From Fortiea sp. LEGE XX443 (GTDB lineage: Bacteria > Cyanobacteriota > Cyanobacteriia > Cyanobacteriales > Nostocaceae): DNA of 64,000 bases. Below, in pieces: positions 28,029 through 37,428 of the stretch. Location of the stretch: assembly GCF_015206815.1 (NCBI RefSeq), contig NZ_JADEXZ010000002.1, forward strand, positions 62,001 to 126,000. The letters run 5' to 3'. The notes beneath the pieces were generated by a model that was not told the DNA's origin, ran no database searches, and saw only the letters and a list, made by a program, of their open reading frames with translations. Each line of letters opens with the position of its first letter. The first letter of the stretch is position 1. A program made the translations under genes and the position numbers.

Positions 28029-28400
28029 ATATATCCATATACTGTCATGTTGAATACCATAAAGCTCATGCGTAGTTAGCGTCTGATTCAATTACATGTG
28101 TAACGGTAGTAAGATAACCACAATCTTAGACATAGTATGTTTTGCTACTTTTTATAGGTTCAAAAATTGTAGTGTTGAAGGTAATAAATACCTGTATTAA
28201 TAAATGCTTAACCTGTGCCTAAGTAAGTTAATCTTTAACTTAACTTTACTAAAAATTCAAATCTCATAAATAATTATGCTTCCGGAAAAGAGTATCCTTT
28301 TAGGAAAATAAGATTGTCGGGAAAAAATACTTAAGTATAGTCAAGATTAAAATGTTTAGACAGTACTTTGCCGATCGTAGTCTCAGAGTCTAAGGTAAAT

Positions 28401-29894
28401 ATGTTTAACACAGGTTTATGGAAATTCCTCACCCATCCATCTATGGGTGTGGCTTTTTGTACAGCTATCAATTTTGCTGTGTCGCCCGTCAGCCTAGCTC
28501 AGGGACAACCAGTAATACCAACGCTACAAACAGTACCACCGAATAAAACACCCATAATACCAACGCTACAACAGGTATTACCAACAGAGCAACAACTAGA
28601 TACTAATTACACTTTGGGCGGTGGCGATCGCATCCGAGTTAACGTGTTTGAAGTGCCGGAATACACAGGAGAATATCAAGTTCCTCCCGGTGGAGCAATT
28701 AATTTACCTCTTATTGGCAGTGTCTCAGTTCTTGGTTTATCAACTGAACAAGCAGCTGATGAAATTGCTAGAAGATACTCTCGCTATTTAAAACGTCCTC
28801 TAATCTCCGTCAACCTACTATCGCCTCGCCCCATTAATATTTTTGTCGCTGGAGAAGTTACACGACCGGGGTCTTACACTCTCAACTTAAGTGGTGGCGC
28901 TGGTGATAATCCCGGTGTACAATACCCAACTGTCTTGGCAGCATTAACTACAGCCCAGGGCGTTACTTTAGCAGCAGATGTCACCCAAGTACAAGTACGG
29001 CGAAAAGTTGGACGGGGTGGTGAGCAACGAGTTACCCTCAATTTAAAAGAAGCTGTACAAACAGGTCAGATAGGACAAGATATTACATTGCGCGATGGCG
29101 ACAGTATCTTAGTACCGACAGCAACTAACTTTGACAAAACAGACGCACGCAATTTAGCAGCATCTAACTTTGCTGCAAATCCCGCTACACCAAGAACTGT
29201 AGCCATTATTGGGGAAGTTAACCGTCCTGGTTCATACCTTGTTACAACAGGCGGTGGTGGAGAAGGACAGGCGGCGGGTGGTTTACCCACAGTTACAAGA
29301 GCAATTCAATTAGCAGGTGGAATCACAGGACAAGCTGATATTCGCAGTCTCAAACTCCGCAGACCTACTAGAACTGGTGGTGAACAATCTATTGATGTTA
29401 ATCTTTGGCAATTGCTACAGAGTGGTGATGTCAATCAAGACATTATTGTGCAAGACGGAGATACGATTGTGATTCCTACCGCCACAGATTTAACCGCAGC
29501 AGAAGCTACACAACTAGCTACCACAACTTTATCTCCCAACACAATTCAAGTAGGTGTAGTAGGTGAAGTGAAAAGACCAGGTGCTACAGAACTTAGACCA
29601 AATAGTTCTTTAAATCAAGCCTTACTGGCTGCTGGTGGGTTTAATGATGGTAGAGCCAGCAGAGCCGCTGTAGATTTGATTCGACTGAATCCTGATGGAT
29701 CTGTGACAAAACGCATCGTTAAAATCAATTTAGCTCATGGGATTAATGAGGAAACTAATCCTATCCTGCGGAATAATGATGTGGTATTAGTGAGCCGCAA
29801 TGGTCTCACTAAAACAAGTGAAACTTTAAATGCGATCGCCAGTCCCTTTGGAATTATCTTTAATTTCCTCAGATTATTTGGACTTGGACTTTAA
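28401..29894 (+). CDS. Polysaccharide export outer-membrane protein (OPX/Wza-like, SLBB)
   Basis: A 497-residue exported protein. After a signal peptide ending near SLAQG there is a Poly_export domain (TLGGGDRIRVNVFEVPEYTGEYQVPPGGAINLPLIGSVSVLGLSTEQAADEIARRYSRYLKRP) and then three SLBB domains (starting about INIFVAGEVTRPGSY, RTVAIIGEVNRPGSYLV, QVGVVGEVKRPGATEL). Such proteins form the outer-membrane channel for capsule or exopolysaccharide. I prefer the ATG at 28401 (AAGG upstream) to a TTG at 28368. No tyrosine kinase or polymerase lies next to it. Confidence 0.92.
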   Translation: MFNTGLWKFLTHPSMGVAFCTAINFAVSPVSLAQGQPVIPTLQTVPPNKTPIIPTLQQVLPTEQQLDTNYTLGGGDRIRVNVFEVPEYTGEYQVPPGGAINLPLIGSVSVLGLSTEQAADEIARRYSRYLKRPLISVNLLSPRPINIFVAGEVTRPGSYTLNLSGGAGDNPGVQYPTVLAALTTAQGVTLAADVTQVQVRRKVGRGGEQRVTLNLKEAVQTGQIGQDITLRDGDSILVPTATNFDKTDARNLAASNFAANPATPRTVAIIGEVNRPGSYLVTTGGGGEGQAAGGLPTVTRAIQLAGGITGQADIRSLKLRRPTRTGGEQSIDVNLWQLLQSGDVNQDIIVQDGDTIVIPTATDLTAAEATQLATTTLSPNTIQVGVVGEVKRPGATELRPNSSLNQALLAAGGFNDGRASRAAVDLIRLNPDGSVTKRIVKINLAHGINEETNPILRNNDVVLVSRNGLTKTSETLNAIASPFGIIFNFLRLFGLGL

Positions 29895-29973
29895 TTAAGA
29901 TACAGCTAAATATTGGGGACAATACTCAATGTTTATTCGTCCCTATAGCTGGTAATCTTTTGGTTTACAAAAA

Positions 29974-31632
29974 ATGGCAGATGCTTTGCAATTTAAACCA
30001 AGCAACAATCCTTGTAAGCGTTCTCGCTTGCAAGGATTGTTGTTTAGTCTGAGTCTTGTTTTGGGTTGGGGTGTAGGAATACCCGCTACTTTAGCCGCAG
30101 AAACAGTAACTATTCGTTTCGGCCCGTTTCAGCCATCTGTGGCGATCGCTGACATCGAAAAATTTGCTAAAACTGGTACACTGTCCAAAACTCTCCAAGC
30201 TTACGAATCTTTCTTGACCCCGGAACTACGAGAATTACTCAATCGACGAGTCCAAGTAGATCCGAAATTTGCAGATAAATTTGTTGATGAACTGGTTCTA
30301 TTGCCGCAAGGCAAACAAGTTATTACATCCTTAGAAGCGGCAGTTCCTGGTAGTACAAAAGAAAGTTTGCAAGCAGCCATCAGCATCGGTTTGCGTCAAG
30401 TTAATGGTTTGAGCGCCATTAGTTTCCTAAAAGCCTACCCAACCGCAAATATTAACCTAGATGTAACTCAATTACTGCAAATTACTACAGAATTAAATCC
30501 CAACAACTTACAAAGTCAAGCCCTTGGTAGTTTACTAGCAAGAGATTTAATAGTTAAAAATAATACACCCTTTCAACCTACTTTTGACCCAGCCGCCACT
30601 GGCCAAGAAGCAGTAGAGCAACAGACACTCACTTTTCAAGACAAACAACGTCAACGCAATATTCCTGTAGATATTTACTGGAGTCAAAAAACTGACACGA
30701 CAGCGCCACTGGTGGTAATTTCCCACGGATTTGGAGCCAATCGTAGATTTGCCAGCTATCTAGCGCATCATTTAGCTTCTCATGGCATCAGCGTTGCAGC
30801 CATTGAACATCCTGGTAGTAATTCCGTGGCGATTACAAACACTTCCAATCAAGGGAATTTAGCACAACTATTACCAGCTAAAGAATTTATTGATCTACCC
30901 AAAGATATTAGCTTTTTACTCAACGAACTGGCGATTCTCAACACTCAACCAGGACAACTGCAAGGAAAACTCAACACAGATAAAGTTACCGTCATTGGTC
31001 ACTCATTGGGAGGCTATACCGCTTTAACTTTGGTGGGTGGAGAGGTTAATTTAGAGGAAGTGCGACAATTCTGCAAAACTTCTCTCAGCTTTGCTAAAGC
31101 CCCTGGTGATTGGTTACAATGCTCCGCGGCATCTTTAAAAGAGAAAAAAATCCAATTGCGAGATGAACGGGTCAAAAGTGCGATCGCGCTTAACCCTCTT
31201 ACAGGTAAACTTTTTGGTAAACAGGGACTCTCGCGCATTACCAAGCCTGTTTTAATTTTGACTGCAACTGAAGATGCCTTAACTCCAGCCTTAACTCACC
31301 AAATCAGACCTTTTACTCAGTTGCGGAGTAGCAAATATCTGTTAACTGCCATTGGTGCTACTCATTTGAGTATTATTGACCCAGCATATCCAGTGGGTGA
31401 AGCTTCTAGAATTATTAAAGAAAAGCGAGGCCAAGAAACTCAGCCTTTGCGCCAGCTAGTTCGTAGTGTCAGTCTAGCTTTTATTAAACAACTCACACCA
31501 GAAGCTCAGACTTACCAGCCATTTTTAACAGCAGACTACGCTCAGTCTCTATCTACACCTGAACTACCCCTACGCCTGAATTCCGATTTACCAACAAATA
31601 TCAAACCTTGGCTGGATTTAGCGGTGAAGTGA
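29974..31632 (+). CDS. Exported alpha/beta hydrolase with DUF1400 N-terminal domain
   Basis: A 552-residue protein: signal peptide (LLFSLSLVLGWGVGIPATLAAE), a DUF1400 domain of about 130 residues (VTIRFGPFQPSVAIADIEKFAKTG...), then an alpha/beta hydrolase. The oxyanion strand reads LVVISHGFGANRRF, the nucleophile elbow is GHSLGG near residue 345, and the acid/His side includes LILTATEDALTP and GATHLSIIDP. This combination is common in cyanobacteria; the substrate is unknown, with ester or lipid plausible. It is 79 bp behind the export gene, so cotranscription is possible. Confidence 0.9.
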   Translation: MADALQFKPSNNPCKRSRLQGLLFSLSLVLGWGVGIPATLAAETVTIRFGPFQPSVAIADIEKFAKTGTLSKTLQAYESFLTPELRELLNRRVQVDPKFADKFVDELVLLPQGKQVITSLEAAVPGSTKESLQAAISIGLRQVNGLSAISFLKAYPTANINLDVTQLLQITTELNPNNLQSQALGSLLARDLIVKNNTPFQPTFDPAATGQEAVEQQTLTFQDKQRQRNIPVDIYWSQKTDTTAPLVVISHGFGANRRFASYLAHHLASHGISVAAIEHPGSNSVAITNTSNQGNLAQLLPAKEFIDLPKDISFLLNELAILNTQPGQLQGKLNTDKVTVIGHSLGGYTALTLVGGEVNLEEVRQFCKTSLSFAKAPGDWLQCSAASLKEKKIQLRDERVKSAIALNPLTGKLFGKQGLSRITKPVLILTATEDALTPALTHQIRPFTQLRSSKYLLTAIGATHLSIIDPAYPVGEASRIIKEKRGQETQPLRQLVRSVSLAFIKQLTPEAQTYQPFLTADYAQSLSTPELPLRLNSDLPTNIKPWLDLAVK

Positions 31633-31910
31633 GTAAAGCAATAGCCATCTCCAGAAATGATGTAAGGGCGTAGGGTAAGTCCGTACTAAATTGTATAACC
31701 CTGTTTTGTCACTTTAGGCAGAGGAAAAGTAAAAATCAGAGTGAGTTAGGAAAATAAAAATTGAACTGGTGAGGTTATAAACAATAGATTGAAGTTTATA
31801 AAAACCACTAGACAATTGGGGAATAGGAAAAACTGTTAACTAGGAGTATATCAGGTTAACCCTCTTTCATCACTATAGGCAGAGTAAAATAAAAGTAAAA
31901 CGCTGAAGGG

Positions 31911-32144
31911 ATGGATGGAGCTATGACACAGCCCAGAATTCCTAATAAGACAGTCAGCTTTGTCGATAATTATTGTGCTGCTTACAAAAAACTCTTCCCA
32001 GAAGTAAGAAGTTACGAAGCATTCAAGCGATTGCACTTGGGAATGACGGCAGAAATAAAGTTGTCTGTTAATTATAATCGAAGTCGGATAAGCAAGAGTA
32101 GGCTCCTGCGATACTATTTTTATAATATAAATCACATCACATAA
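31911..32144 (+). pseudogene. Truncated IS701-family-like transposase N-terminus
   Basis: The first 45-50 codons read PNKTVSFVDNYCAAYKKLFP, then EVRSYEAFKRLHLGMTAEIK, which I recognise as the start of IS701-like transposases; after EIK the sequence departs into unrelated residues (LSVNYNRSRISKSRLL). No DDE catalytic region is present. Upstream, two imperfect copies of TAACCCT...CACT(T/A)TAGGCAGAG lie near 31697 and 31857, which may be nested left ends. Family assignment is by recall. Confidence 0.6.
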
Positions 32145-32148
32145 ACTT

Positions 32149-32514
32149 ATGGAGCCAGACTCTCTACCAACCGAGGTTATACTGACGCATCCGCGTCAGT
32201 CCCTCGGTAAAGTCCAACTTGATTGGACACCCCAACCCGGAAATTACCTTGATTTTGAAGGTAACACCTACGCTGTTCTAGAGCGTCGTCATCGATATCA
32301 ATTTAAATCAGGGCGTTATCGTCTGTACAATATAGCTGTCTACGTGCAATCGGCTCAAAGACCAACAGAAAAAACCTTATTCAATGGACGTTGGGTAGTT
32401 GGTGATGCAACTTGTACGTATAATGCACATTCAGAGATTGTTCGCTGTGCAGTCAACCCCCACGGGCCTTGTGAAGATTGTCGCTACTACGAAAGTATGA
32501 AGTATGAAGGCTAA
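32149..32514 (+). CDS. Small Cys-rich protein (DUF6464-like)
   Basis: A 121-residue protein found across cyanobacteria by recall (DUF6464-like). The body is strand-rich (GKVQLDWTPQPGNYLDFEGNTYAVLERRHRYQF); the C-terminus has a cysteine cluster C-X9-C-X6-C-X2-C around CTYNAHSEIVRC and GPCEDC, suggesting a metal site. The last residues ESMKYEG and the stop codon are encoded by a heptad repeat of the AAGTATG type, so the 3' end of the gene runs into the repeat. fmt is convergent 20 bp away. Confidence 0.72.
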   Translation: MEPDSLPTEVILTHPRQSLGKVQLDWTPQPGNYLDFEGNTYAVLERRHRYQFKSGRYRLYNIAVYVQSAQRPTEKTLFNGRWVVGDATCTYNAHSEIVRCAVNPHGPCEDCRYYESMKYEG

Positions 32515-32534
32515 AGTATGAAAAATTTCATACT

Positions 32535-33542
32535 TCACACTTCAGACTTCTTTAATACTTCACCTACGATTAAACGAGTACCATTAACAAAATCCCATCC
32601 TGACTGGGGACGTTTGCCAGCTAACTGAACTTCCCGTAATAATAATAAACCTGTACCAGTTTGAGCGATCGCTCCTATTCCCTTGGCAATGCTTACTATT
32701 TCACCTGGGCTACCGGATATATTTGATAAATCAGGTAATTTTTGATGTATTTTTTCTAATTCTGGTGGTAGTTTTTCACCGTAAGTAGAACCAAGGGGAA
32801 GGGTGGCTGTAATTTTGAGAGTTTGGTTGCGAAAAGTCGTAAAGCAGTTAGGGTAAAAACCCCGAATTTGATTGTGTAATTGCATAGCACTCTTTGACCA
32901 ATCTAACTCGTAATCTTGCTTTTGAATCAAAGAGGCATAGGTAGCTTCTGCGTTGTTTTGCGGAACTGGTTGAATTTCTTGGCGCTTCAATTTTAACAGA
33001 GTTTCTATTAATAAATCTCCACCAATCGTTGCTAATCTCTCGGCTAAATTATCAGCATTATCTAACAATCTAATTGGTGTGGTTGCTTTTAGTAGCATAT
33101 CTCCTGTATCCATACCGACATCCATTAACATTGTGGTAATCCCTGTTTCTAGTTCGCCATTACACAGACACCACTGAATTGGAGCTGCACCCCGATACTT
33201 AGGTAAAATCGAGCCATGCACATTAATGCAACCCAACTTAGGCATGTTCAAGATTTTTCGTGACAAAATCTGTCCATAAGCCACTACAACAAACACATCA
33301 GCTGCTGTTTGTTGCAGATTGCATAAAGTTGCACTGTCTTTTTTGACTCGTTCTGGTTGCCACACTGGCAAATTATGATTGACAGCAAATGTTTTTACTG
33401 GTGAAGGAGTTAATTTGTTTCCTCGTTCCCGACGCTTATCGGGTTGGGTAACTACTGCCAAAACTTCAAATTCTGAGTGATTCAGTAATTTTTCTAGGGT
33501 AGGAACAGCAAATTCAGGAGTACCAAAAAATACAACTTTCAT
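32535..33542 (-). CDS. fmt: Methionyl-tRNA formyltransferase
   Basis: A 335-residue enzyme that formylates initiator Met-tRNA using 10-formyl-THF. The catalytic Asn/His/Asp set is within [21 protein letters not shown] and [18 protein letters not shown]; the N-terminal strand [19 protein letters not shown] and the C-terminal OB-fold domain ([20 protein letters not shown]) are intact. def is not adjacent. Upstream lies an 865-bp gene-free stretch. Confidence 0.96.
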   Translation of the reverse strand: MKVVFFGTPEFAVPTLEKLLNHSEFEVLAVVTQPDKRRERGNKLTPSPVKTFAVNHNLPVWQPERVKKDSATLCNLQQTAADVFVVVAYGQILSRKILNMPKLGCINVHGSILPKYRGAAPIQWCLCNGELETGITTMLMDVGMDTGDMLLKATTPIRLLDNADNLAERLATIGGDLLIETLLKLKRQEIQPVPQNNAEATYASLIQKQDYELDWSKSAMQLHNQIRGFYPNCFTTFRNQTLKITATLPLGSTYGEKLPPELEKIHQKLPDLSNISGSPGEIVSIAKGIGAIAQTGTGLLLLREVQLAGKRPQSGWDFVNGTRLIVGEVLKKSEV

Positions 33543-33878
33543 TAGTTAAGAGTCAATGGTTAATAGTCAATAGGTAATAGTTACTTAGTTATTTATTATT
33601 ATCCTTCTTACTGCCTATTTCTCACATTCAGTTGGCAAAACTTGGGTTTTATTGATAAACTGAAAACAATTTCATTCAAGATGTTGATAAATTCATATCA
33701 ACTTGATACTTTGTTGGTAAGCCCGGTTTTAGCTAGGTACAAAAACAAGCCTTGTTAGGTTTACCAAACAAACCTGTTTGGGCATTTTCCCCAGATGCGG
33801 TTATTAAGTGTAGTTGCGCTCTCGCAATTGTTACAGTTAGATATTAATTTATTCTTAGGGGTGGATACTAACTCTGTT

Positions 33879-34114
33879 TTTCGAGTATTATGTATTGTGC
33901 GTCAGCTTTCCCAGCTTTTAAAGTAACGCCTCACTCACTTTACCGTTACCGGGGTCTGCGCTGTTGTAGCAGGAATAAATAGGGGAGCCTCCTGCGGTTT
34001 AGCAATTGCTAAAGCCTATCCCAACAGTTCAGTTATTTGGCTCTACCTCTAGGCTACAAGTATCTGTAGCCCAAATTACACGCTTAGTACTTCTTAACTA
34101 AGTACCAATTTTTT
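33879..34114 (+). ncRNA. Candidate structured RNA with pseudoknot and intrinsic terminator
   Basis: Inside the 865-bp gap between fmt and the next gene (33543-34407), this stretch carries many nested complementary arms: GTAAC/GTTAC (33923-33927, 33945-33949), CTGTTG/CAACAG (33961-33966, 34022-34027), GCAGGA/TCCTGC (33969-33974, 33990-33995), ATAGG/CCTAT (33979-33983, 34015-34019, crossing the previous helix), the palindrome 33998-34013, GGCTACA/TGTAGCC (34052-34071), and a last hairpin TTAGTACTT/AAGTACCAA followed by TTTTTT (34084-34114). The 5' end is a guess. It matches no RNA family I can name. The flanks 33543-33878 and 34115-34407 show GTCAATA-type repeats and AT-rich sequence only. Confidence 0.5.
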
Positions 34115-34407
34115 GGTGTGGTTGATTACGTGTTATGAGCGTAGATATTTTTTTATGCAGTAATTTTGCCGTTAATCTGCATCAGTTTTATGCTGGCATA
34201 ACTGTCCAAAATAAGTAGTATTTTTTAAGTAAAAGGCGTAAGTAATGATACTAAATTTTAGTGACCGACTGCAAGTTTAAAAAATTATCTCCAACAACTC
34301 GTTAAAACATTGAGTTTGTTGTTATACCTGTAATCATCACCTTTCCCCTGGCTACATAGACATCGATTGCTCCTCACACAGCACCCGCACTTCTAGAGAG
34401 TCCACAC

Positions 34408-35757
34408 ATGCTCAAACCCCTCTTGCTGTCAGGATGGTTCCGTGTGCAACCATTTCTTAATTCTGTTGTCCTAGTGATGCTGATTGCTCCTTTAATTGCG
34501 GCATCAGGTCACTCTACCTCTGCTAAACAATCCAAAGCAGTAGCTAAAATTGCTCCTGAAACAGCGGACGAAGCTGTACCTCAGGAAAAAGCTAATGTTG
34601 GCGAACCTGATTTAGCAGGAATATTTCAAGATGATCCCAGCAATACCACAGTTGGAGAATCTAATTCAGTACCACAGAATATAGCTGTAATTGGGGAACA
34701 GCCAGTTTTACACGCACAAGAAACTGAGTCTTTAGTAGTAGCAGATTATGCAATCAAAAATGACTCTCAAGCAAGCGGGGATTTAACTACTGCTGATCCC
34801 TTGGCAGCAGTGGAACTGGCTCCAATTCCCAACTCACTTATTAGCGACTTAAAAATAGCAGCAAAATTACAAGCTGCCGAGATTGAATCATTGCTTCAAG
34901 CAGAAAATTTTTCAAACAAGAGAAAGTCTCTTGTGGGATCATCAGCAGCACCTCGAATTCCAGCTATTGCACCGCTTCCCCAACAGCCAGAACCAGATTC
35001 CACAACAGAAGCACCTGTATCTGAAGCACCTAGTGAGGAGCAAGCAGAACAAATAGATCCCATCGGTAGTCCACATCCAATTCCCTGGAAATGGATTGTT
35101 GCAACTCAAGAAGCTATTGGGTCAAAAGGTAATACTGGAGTGCGCTATTACCGTAGTGTACCTGTGATTTCTCCTGATGGTAAATTTGCGGTTTATAGTC
35201 GGGTGCAAATGGAAATCAAGCCCGAAATGTATAACAGCCGAGTTACCAGTACGATGTTTGTCGAAGATAGACAGACTAAGAAAATGTGGGTAATGGCTTC
35301 AACTTCTCAAAAAAATGATCCACTATTAAAGACCAGTGTTGCACCTCCAGAACAAATCCATGACAATGGCAAAATTGGGGTATTAGTGCCTGTTAGTTGG
35401 TCAGAAAAAAGCGATCGCTTTTTGGCACGCAAGTTTGAAGGGGTATTTAACACAGGTGACGCTACAGATCATGCAGTCATTTGGGATCGGCAAAAAAACC
35501 ACGCCAATACCGTTGCACCTACTCCTCGCCAGGATAATGAGCATGAGCATGAAAAAATTGCGGTGTTGCTAGGTTGGAGTAAAAATCAACCCGATCATGT
35601 ACTGTTCCGCGAGGGAGAAATGGGTGAAGAAGACTGGCCTTTGGTACAAGTTGCTACTGATGGCAAGAGAGTCAACACAACAGATACCGATCAACCTGTT
35701 ACTTTCGGTGACAAACTTTCAGAAGTGTGGTCAGGGCCACAAGTTGCGACTCGATAA
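34408..35757 (+). CDS. Exported or membrane-anchored protein of unknown function
   Basis: A 449-residue protein I do not recognise. An N-terminal hydrophobic segment (FLNSVVLVMLIAPLIAASG) is a signal peptide or anchor. Residues about 35-215 are low-complexity, acidic and Pro/Glu/Ala-rich. The C-terminal 230 residues look folded: IPWKWIVATQEAIGSKG, YYRSVPVISPDGKFAVYSRVQ (a TolB/WD-like beta-propeller blade pattern), RKMWVMAST-like strands, and GWSKNQPDHVLFREGEMGEEDW. It may be a periplasmic beta-rich domain on a disordered tether. A good terminator follows. Confidence 0.75.
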   Translation: MLKPLLLSGWFRVQPFLNSVVLVMLIAPLIAASGHSTSAKQSKAVAKIAPETADEAVPQEKANVGEPDLAGIFQDDPSNTTVGESNSVPQNIAVIGEQPVLHAQETESLVVADYAIKNDSQASGDLTTADPLAAVELAPIPNSLISDLKIAAKLQAAEIESLLQAENFSNKRKSLVGSSAAPRIPAIAPLPQQPEPDSTTEAPVSEAPSEEQAEQIDPIGSPHPIPWKWIVATQEAIGSKGNTGVRYYRSVPVISPDGKFAVYSRVQMEIKPEMYNSRVTSTMFVEDRQTKKMWVMASTSQKNDPLLKTSVAPPEQIHDNGKIGVLVPVSWSEKSDRFLARKFEGVFNTGDATDHAVIWDRQKNHANTVAPTPRQDNEHEHEKIAVLLGWSKNQPDHVLFREGEMGEEDWPLVQVATDGKRVNTTDTDQPVTFGDKLSEVWSGPQVATR

Positions 35758-35783
35758 TTTCAGTTTATAGAAAATTTTATTGA

Positions 35784-35823
35784 TTCCCGTTGTTACCATA
35801 GCTGATAACGGGAAATTTTTTTT
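35784..35823 (+). terminator. Intrinsic terminator of the 34408 gene
   Basis: Hairpin TTCCCGTT (35784-35791) / AACGGGAA (35807-35814), then one A and eight T. Confidence 0.9.
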
Positions 35824-35932
35824 AACAGACAAACAAATATTTGGATAATGCAATATAGCTTAGATAAATTTAGTAGAGACCTTGCAATGCAATGTTTCTA
35901 CTAATCGGCAAGTTCTACCCAAAACCTTTTCT

Positions 35933-36086
35933 GGCGTTGCTGAATTTAGGGATGAAATAATGAACCGCAAAGTACGCAAAGTACGCATTCTCTACGAGAG
36001 GCTTCCGCCAACGCGCAGCGTCTCGTAGAGAAGAAGAGGTTTTGAGAGATAAATATAAGAAAATCATCCCGCATTTATGCAACACC
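35933..36086. mobile_element. 154-bp MITE with IS1-like ends and 8-bp target duplication
   Basis: The left end GGCGTTGCTGAATTTAGGGA and right-end complement GGTGTTGCATAAATGCGGGA resemble each other (17 of 23) and resemble both ends of the IS1-family element at 27128. A perfect 8-bp direct repeat CCTTTTCT flanks it (35925-35932 and 36087-36094). The inside has CGCAAAGTACGCAAAGTACG and a palindrome TCTCTACGAGA...TCTCGTAGAGA, and no coding potential. The rest of the 490-bp gap before minE shows nothing further. Confidence 0.85.
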
Positions 36087-36247
36087 CCTTTTCTATATAT
36101 GACGTTACAACTTTAGGGGTATGGTCTAAAGATTTTTATCTCATAGCAAATTAATCTATTTTTTTAGAATAGACTTTGCCCACAAACAATACACAGCAAT
36201 TGAGATGAATCGCAGTACTACCTAGTTCAAAAATTCAACTTGATAAA

Positions 36248-36553
36248 TTACTGTGATTGATCACCACTTTCCAAGAGAGATATGGGGTCTTTCACCCGCC
36301 GGATAGGTAGATTAGCAATCAATGCTGTTGTCCTTTGGTTGCTTTCGAGGGTAAACTCTAGGCCATCAGTTTCGATTTCCACATAGCGACAGACTATTTC
36401 GAGAATTTCCTGCCGCATTTTTTCCAGCGTCTGAGCATCTAGGTCAGCGCGGTCGTGGGCTATGACTACTTGCAGGCGACGCTTAACTTGATTGCGACTG
36501 TTTTCAGGAGGTCGAGAAAAAAGTCGTTCGATAATTTCAATGATCATTGCCAA
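36248..36553 (-). CDS. minE: Cell division topological specificity factor MinE
   Basis: A 101-residue MinE that stimulates MinD ATPase and drives Min oscillation. The N-terminal amphipathic region ([43 protein letters not shown]) holds the anti-MinCD helix; the C-terminal topological domain runs [22 protein letters not shown]. It is last in the minCDE operon, 22 bp behind minD. Confidence 0.95.
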   Translation of the reverse strand: MAMIIEIIERLFSRPPENSRNQVKRRLQVVIAHDRADLDAQTLEKMRQEILEIVCRYVEIETDGLEFTLESNQRTTALIANLPIRRVKDPISLLESGDQSQ

Positions 36554-36575
36554 TAGTTCTCAGGAGACTGGAATA

Positions 36576-37382
36576 TTAAACAATCTTTGTCCACAACAAT
36601 TTCCGCAAACGAGCGAAGATGTTGTCTGGAGGCGCGTCGAGATCCAAAAATTCGACCGTTTCACCTTCCAATCTACGAGCAATATTTTCAACAGCTATGG
36701 CAGCTAAAGAGGGTGTATCCCCTAATACCAAAGGTTCGCCGCGATTGGTCGAGACTATTACACGCTCATCGTCAGGGATCACGCCAATTAGAGGGATGGC
36801 CAGAAGTTCCTGAACATCTTGAACAGACATCATATCGTTTGCCTGTACCATTGCCGGTCTGATCCGGTTGATTATTAAGTGTACACGTTTGATGCCTTGT
36901 GCTTCTAGTAACCCAACTACCCGGTCAGCGTCTCGGACTGCGGAAATTTCCGGTGTGGTGACGATGAGGGCTTCTTTGGCTGGGGCGATCGCATTTTTAA
37001 ATCCGTTTTCAATCCCCGCCGGACTATCAATAATTACGTACTGATATTTTTGTGCCAGTGCATTCACCAATAACTTCATTTGTTCGGGGGTGACTGCATC
37101 TTTGGAACGGTTTTGGGCTGCTGGTAGGAGTACGAGGTTAGTTTGGCGCTTGTCTTTAACTAGAGCTTGTTCTAATCGACACTCTCTTGAGAGGACTTCT
37201 ACAGCCGTATAGACAATGCGGTTTTCTAGTCCTAACAGCAAGTCCAAATTTCTCAAACCAAAATCTGCATCAACCAAGGCGATTTGACGACCCATTTTAG
37301 CTAGAGCCATGCCTAGGTTTGCTGAAACTGTAGTTTTACCCACCCCTCCTTTGCCGGAGGTAATCACAATAATGCGAGTCAT
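36576..37382 (-). CDS. minD: Septum site-determining ATPase MinD
   Basis: A 268-residue ParA/MinD-type ATPase. The deviant Walker A SGKGGVGKTTVSANLG, the switch strand LVDADFGLRNLDLLLG, and the nucleotide-sensing VIIDSPAGIE are present. The last residues IFARLRKLLWTKIV form an amphipathic membrane-targeting helix. It recruits MinC to the membrane at the cell poles or septa. Confidence 0.97.
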   Translation of the reverse strand: MTRIIVITSGKGGVGKTTVSANLGMALAKMGRQIALVDADFGLRNLDLLLGLENRIVYTAVEVLSRECRLEQALVKDKRQTNLVLLPAAQNRSKDAVTPEQMKLLVNALAQKYQYVIIDSPAGIENGFKNAIAPAKEALIVTTPEISAVRDADRVVGLLEAQGIKRVHLIINRIRPAMVQANDMMSVQDVQELLAIPLIGVIPDDERVIVSTNRGEPLVLGDTPSLAAIAVENIARRLEGETVEFLDLDAPPDNIFARLRKLLWTKIV

Positions 37383-37428
37383 GTTCAGAGTTGCGAGCGA
37401 TGAGGGTTCAGGAAAATATAATAAATAT

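Noticed and set aside
33879-34114. c-di-AMP (ydaO) riboswitch
   Set aside because: A GGGGAGCC string and pseudoknot recalled it, but the conserved GGGGUGAAUC-type segment is absent.
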